Source: Blastococcus sp. TF02A-35 (GTDB taxonomy: Bacteria; Actinomycetota; Actinomycetes; Mycobacteriales; Geodermatophilaceae). Taken from it: a stretch of 64,000 bases of DNA. A model generated the notes under the pieces. It was given only the letters and a program-made list of their open reading frames with translations, was not told where the DNA came from and made no database searches. Below are positions 60,683 to 64,000 of this stretch, piece after piece; positions within the stretch are counted from its first letter, which is position 1; every line of letters starts with the position of its first letter. Where the stretch lies: assembly GCF_004571075.1 (NCBI RefSeq), contig NZ_SPQP01000001.1, positions 1 through 64,000 of the forward strand. The letters are read 5' to 3'. The position numbers and the translations under genes are program-made.

Positions 60683-63264
60683 CCTGGCTGCGCGAGGTCC
60701 CCGTGCAGCTCCGCTGGACCGTCGTCCTGGGTGCGGTCGGGCTGGCCCTCGCCGTCCCGTTCAGCGCCCCGGACGGCACCGGCATGCAGTGGGACGAGCT
60801 CGTCCTGGGCTCGGTCGCCGCCAGCTGCGCCGTCATGGTCTTCCGCCGCCTGCGGGTCATGGAGCGGGCCGCGGCCCGCCCGTGGTGGCCGCCCGCGGTC
60901 GGCGCCGTCGGCTTCGCCGTCGCCCAGTTCCTGGCCGGCTCGTTCCCCGGGCCGGAGTTCGACGGCTTCGGCGTCGACGACGTCATCCTGCTGCTCGGCG
61001 CCACCTCACCGCTGGTCACCTGCGCGGTCCAGGCCTGGCGGGTCATCCGCACCCGCTGGAGCGCCCTCGCCGTCGACGGCGCGGTCGTCGTCGTCGCGAT
61101 CCTGGTCATCACCGAGGTGCTGCGCACCCCGCTGGTCAACCCGGCGAACGCCCCCGAGGACCTGCGCTCCCTCGTGCTCACCTACGGCGCCTACGCCGCG
61201 GTAATGCTCGGCGGCGCCGGCGTCATGTGCACCGTGTCGACGGCGGCGATGCGCCGCTCGGCGACCACGCTGCTCGTCGGCGTCGCGCTGCAGGCCTCCG
61301 CGGCCGGCGCCGAGGCGATGGCCATCGTCAGCCCCTCGTGGGTCTGGACGGCGGCCTCCGACAGCGCCGTCGCCGCGGCCCTGCTCTGCGCCACCCTGGC
61401 CGCCCACCGGGCACCGCTGCACTCCGTCGAGCGCACCGCGCGCGCCTCCGCCCCGCAGATCAGCCCCGCCGGCCTGGTCCTCGTCGTGGCCGCCGTGCTG
61501 GGCATGCCCCTGGCCCTCGGCGTCGGCGTGCTGCAGGGCGAGCCCCTCAGCACCGCCGCCGAGCTCGGCATCGCCGTCGTCCTCCTGCTCGTTGGGCTGC
61601 GGCTCGTGCTGCGCATCCGCGAGGACAGCCGCGTCACCGAGGACCTCGTGCGCAGCGAGGAGGACTTCCGCGAGCTCATCGAGTCCAGCTCCGACGGCAT
61701 CGCGATCATCGACGCGCAGTTCCGCCTGCTGTTCACCTCGCCCGCCGCCCGCGACCTGCTCGGCATCGACGGCGCCACCGCGCGCGACGTCTCGCTGCTC
61801 GACCTCGTCGTCCCCGAGGACCGCGACGCCGTGCGCGCCGGCACGCGCGCCCAGGCCGCCGGCGACGGCTCCGCCCTGCACTTCCGCGTGCCGGTCGACG
61901 GCGCCGAGCCCCGCGAGCTGGAGGTCACCTCCTCCGAGCGCCCCGGCGGCAGCCGCCGCGTGCTCTACCTGCGCGACGTCACCAGCCGCCGGCTCCGCGA
62001 GCGCGAGCTCGAGCGCATGGCCTACACCGACCACCTCACCGGGCTGCCCAACCGCGTCCTGCTCTTCCGCGAGCTCGGCGTCGTCTCCGACGACCCGCGC
62101 GCCCTGCTGGTGCTCGACCTCGACGGCTTCAAGGCCGTCAACGACGTCGCCGGCCACGAGGCCGGCGACCAGCTGCTGGTCGAGGTCGCCCGGCGGCTGC
62201 ACACCGTCGTCCGGGACGACGACCTGGTCGCCCGGCTCGGCGGCGACGAGTTCGCCGTCCTGCTCAGCGGCTCCGTCGCCGACGGCGAGGAGGTGGCCCA
62301 CCGCGTCGTCGACGTCATGGCGCGGCCGTTCCGCGCCGGCGGCCAGACCTTCGCCGTCGGCGCCAGCGTCGGCGTCTCCACCCTCGCCACCGTCGGCGGC
62401 CAGGCAGCGTTCCGCGCCGCCGACGCCGCCCTGCGCGAGGCCAAGCGCGCCGGCAAGGGCTGCGTCCGGCTCGCCGAGACCGACGCGCTGGTCGTCTCCG
62501 GCATGGAGGACCTGAGCTTCGCCGCGGCCCTCGCCCAGGGCACGCTGAGCCTGCGGATGGACACCGCGTGCAACGCCGAGGGCGGCATCGACCTGGTGCA
62601 CGCCACCCCCGTGTACGAGCACCCCGTGCGGGGCGTCGTCCGGGGCCTGGAGCTGTGGTCGGTCGCCGACCGGTTCGGCCGCATCCCCGACCTGCAGCGC
62701 TGGCTGCTGCGCCAGGCCTGCGCCGGCATCGCGCTCCTCGACGAGCCGTCGCTCGGCGTCGCCGTCAGCCTGCCCCCGGGTGCCGCCAACGCCGAGGGCC
62801 TGGCCAACGAGGTCGCGGCCGCCGTCGCCGACGCCGGCATCGAGCCCTCCCGGCTGGTGCTCTCCTTCACCGAGGAGACCCTGATGACCTCCTCGGCGGC
62901 CCTCGTGCCCGAGCTCGAGGCGGTCCGGCGCACCGGCGTCCGGCTCTGCCTCGACGGCTACGGCATGGGCCACAGCATCTGGGCGCTGCTCGCCCGCGTG
63001 CCGCTGGACCTGGTGCGGGTCGAGCTGTCGTCGCTGGCCACCCGGGACGACACCGACCGCGCCCTCACCGTCCTGGCCTCGATCGCCCGCACCACCGAGG
63101 CCCTCGGCCTGCGCTCCATCGCCGGCGGCATCGCCACCGCCGAGCAGCGCGACGGCGCCATCGCCGCCGGCATCCACCTGCTGCACGGCCGCGCGCTGCC
63201 GTACGACCTGACCGTCGAGGACCTCGCCTCCCAGCTCGCCGCCGGGCACGCCGTCCCCCGCTGA
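60679..63264 (+). CDS. PAS-GGDEF-degenerate EAL protein, cyclase-type
   Basis: 861 residues. About nine N-terminal hydrophobic segments (residues about 10-330) precede a PAS domain (LIESSSDGIAIIDAQFRLLF). The cyclase site is intact: DLDGFKAVND, RDDDLVARLGGDEFAVL, with an RxxD I-site. The EAL-like region lacks the catalytic residues: RGLELWSVAD for EALLRW, VAVSLPP for the Asn motif, LSFTEE for EITES, LDGYGMG for DDFGTG and VRVE for LK-D. It should make c-di-GMP and may use the EAL region only to bind it. Co-translated with the preceding gene. Confidence 0.9.
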   Translation: MTWLREVPVQLRWTVVLGAVGLALAVPFSAPDGTGMQWDELVLGSVAASCAVMVFRRLRVMERAAARPWWPPAVGAVGFAVAQFLAGSFPGPEFDGFGVDDVILLLGATSPLVTCAVQAWRVIRTRWSALAVDGAVVVVAILVITEVLRTPLVNPANAPEDLRSLVLTYGAYAAVMLGGAGVMCTVSTAAMRRSATTLLVGVALQASAAGAEAMAIVSPSWVWTAASDSAVAAALLCATLAAHRAPLHSVERTARASAPQISPAGLVLVVAAVLGMPLALGVGVLQGEPLSTAAELGIAVVLLLVGLRLVLRIREDSRVTEDLVRSEEDFRELIESSSDGIAIIDAQFRLLFTSPAARDLLGIDGATARDVSLLDLVVPEDRDAVRAGTRAQAAGDGSALHFRVPVDGAEPRELEVTSSERPGGSRRVLYLRDVTSRRLRERELERMAYTDHLTGLPNRVLLFRELGVVSDDPRALLVLDLDGFKAVNDVAGHEAGDQLLVEVARRLHTVVRDDDLVARLGGDEFAVLLSGSVADGEEVAHRVVDVMARPFRAGGQTFAVGASVGVSTLATVGGQAAFRAADAALREAKRAGKGCVRLAETDALVVSGMEDLSFAAALAQGTLSLRMDTACNAEGGIDLVHATPVYEHPVRGVVRGLELWSVADRFGRIPDLQRWLLRQACAGIALLDEPSLGVAVSLPPGAANAEGLANEVAAAVADAGIEPSRLVLSFTEETLMTSSAALVPELEAVRRTGVRLCLDGYGMGHSIWALLARVPLDLVRVELSSLATRDDTDRALTVLASIARTTEALGLRSIAGGIATAEQRDGAIAAGIHLLHGRALPYDLTVEDLASQLAAGHAVPR

Positions 63265-63356
63265 CGCCGGGCCGCGCGGGAACCCGCCGTGACGTTCGCG
63301 TGAACACCGGGGGGTCGCCCTGGTGGCGTCCCGACCCGGTGGACGACAGTGGACGC

Positions 63357-64000
63357 GTGAGACCCGACGCCCGAGCATGGTTCGAGGAGCGCACCAGCAC
63401 CGCGACCTCGCTGGCCGACCTCGACCCGGCCGCCCTGCTGCGCGCCAAGCGCCGCGGCGGCCACCGCGTCAGCGTCGTCCTCCCCGCGCGCAACGAGGAG
63501 GCCACGGTCGGCCGCCTCGTCGCCGACCTGCGGGAGCACTGGGTCCGCCGCGTCCCGCTGGTCGACGAGCTGGTCGTCATGGACTCCGACTCCACCGACG
63601 CGACCGCCGCCGTGGCCCGGGCCGCCGGCGCCGACGTCGTCGCCACCGCCGACGTGCTGCCCGCCCACGGCAGCCGCCCCGGCAAGGGCGAGGCGCTGTG
63701 GAAGTCACTGGCCGCCACCAGCGGCGACCTCGTCGTCTTCCTCGACGCCGACCTGCTGGGCGACGTCACCCACTACGTCCCCGGGCTGCTCGGCCCGCTG
63801 CTCACCGACCCGCAGGTCCGGTACGTGAAGGGCTGCTACACCCGGCCGCTGGAGGTCGACGGCGCGGTCGTCCCGGCCGGCGGCGGGCGGGTCACCGAGC
63901 TGACCGCGCGGCCGCTGCTCAACGCGCTGTGGCCCGAGCTCGCCGGCTTCGTCCAGCCGCTCGGCGGCGAGTACGCCGGCCGCCGCGACGCCCTGGAGCG
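63357..64000 (+). CDS. gpgS: Glucosyl-3-phosphoglycerate synthase, N-terminal part
   Basis: About 214 codons from GTG 63357; it runs off the right edge. SVVLPARNEEATVGRLVADL, ELVVMDSDSTDATAA, PGKGEALWKSL, VVFLDADLLG (DxD metal site), VKGCYTRPL and VQPLGGEYAGRR are the order and motifs of actinobacterial GpgS (GT2/GT81), which starts glucosylglycerate and methylglucose lipopolysaccharide synthesis. Confidence 0.85.
   Translation, partial: MRPDARAWFEERTSTATSLADLDPAALLRAKRRGGHRVSVVLPARNEEATVGRLVADLREHWVRRVPLVDELVVMDSDSTDATAAVARAAGADVVATADVLPAHGSRPGKGEALWKSLAATSGDLVVFLDADLLGDVTHYVPGLLGPLLTDPQVRYVKGCYTRPLEVDGAVVPAGGGRVTELTARPLLNALWPELAGFVQPLGGEYAGRRDALE

Overview
The window is high-GC actinobacterial DNA with frequent GTG starts and many 4-bp ATGA or GTGA gene overlaps. 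Product types, codon use and above all a formate dehydrogenase whose selenocysteine position is an in-frame TAG point to Geodermatophilaceae, most likely Blastococcus or Geodermatophilus. UAG-directed selenocysteine has been reported in those two genera (recalled from the literature, not looked up). No database search was run; all functions come from reading motifs.

Layout. 1-12.7 kb is ordinary chromosome: the start of trpE, a GT2 glycosyltransferase, a MarR regulator, a surface protein, a flavin 2-hydroxyacid oxidase, an APC permease with two compensating frameshifts, tRNA-Arg(ACG) and tRNA-Ser(GCT), a divergent MFS transporter/CGNR regulator pair with repeated operator-like sites, a PAP2-lipid kinase fusion, a VanZ-like protein, a DoxX-like protein and a PHP hydrolase. 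13-26.6 kb is a first exopolysaccharide locus: two FemAB/BioF2-type acyltransferases, a flippase, two kinase-less Wzz-type proteins, an O-antigen ligase/polymerase-like protein, a glycoside hydrolase, two GT4 enzymes, a polysaccharide deacetylase and a polyprenyl-phosphate sugar-1-phosphate transferase. A 567-bp element with 18-bp terminal inverted repeats and a 16-bp flanking duplication is inserted just after it (26.6-27.2 kb).

28.6-49.3 kb is a second, Wzx/Wzy-type locus resembling colanic acid loci. It has an LCP ligase, dTDP-rhamnose genes (rfbB, rfbD), ugd, a low-molecular-weight tyrosine phosphatase, an initiating sugar transferase, a Wzc/CpsD-type tyrosine kinase, a WcaF-like acetyltransferase, a WcaI-like GT4, fcl and gmd for GDP-fucose, four further GT4 enzymes, a flippase and a polymerase. 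From about 41.6 to 49.3 kb base composition falls, codon use shifts and genes alternate strands, suggesting acquisition by transfer. Two paralogous small zinc-ribbon proteins sit at the two ends of this locus.

50.7-56.1 kb carries a formate dehydrogenase operon (fdhA-fdhB-nrfD family). fdhA reads through one TAG at codon 190, exactly where the family has Cys or Sec. It is followed 11 nt later by a hairpin with a GGUCU loop, the same spacing and loop as the E. coli fdhF SECIS. TAG ends at least six other genes in the window, so its meaning here must be set by context.

56.2-64 kb holds a GT-C type membrane glycosyltransferase, an SGNH-like protein lacking the usual serine, two overlapping c-di-GMP proteins with reciprocal domain decay (degenerate GGDEF plus intact EAL, then intact GGDEF plus degenerate EAL), and the start of a glucosyl-3-phosphoglycerate synthase gene.
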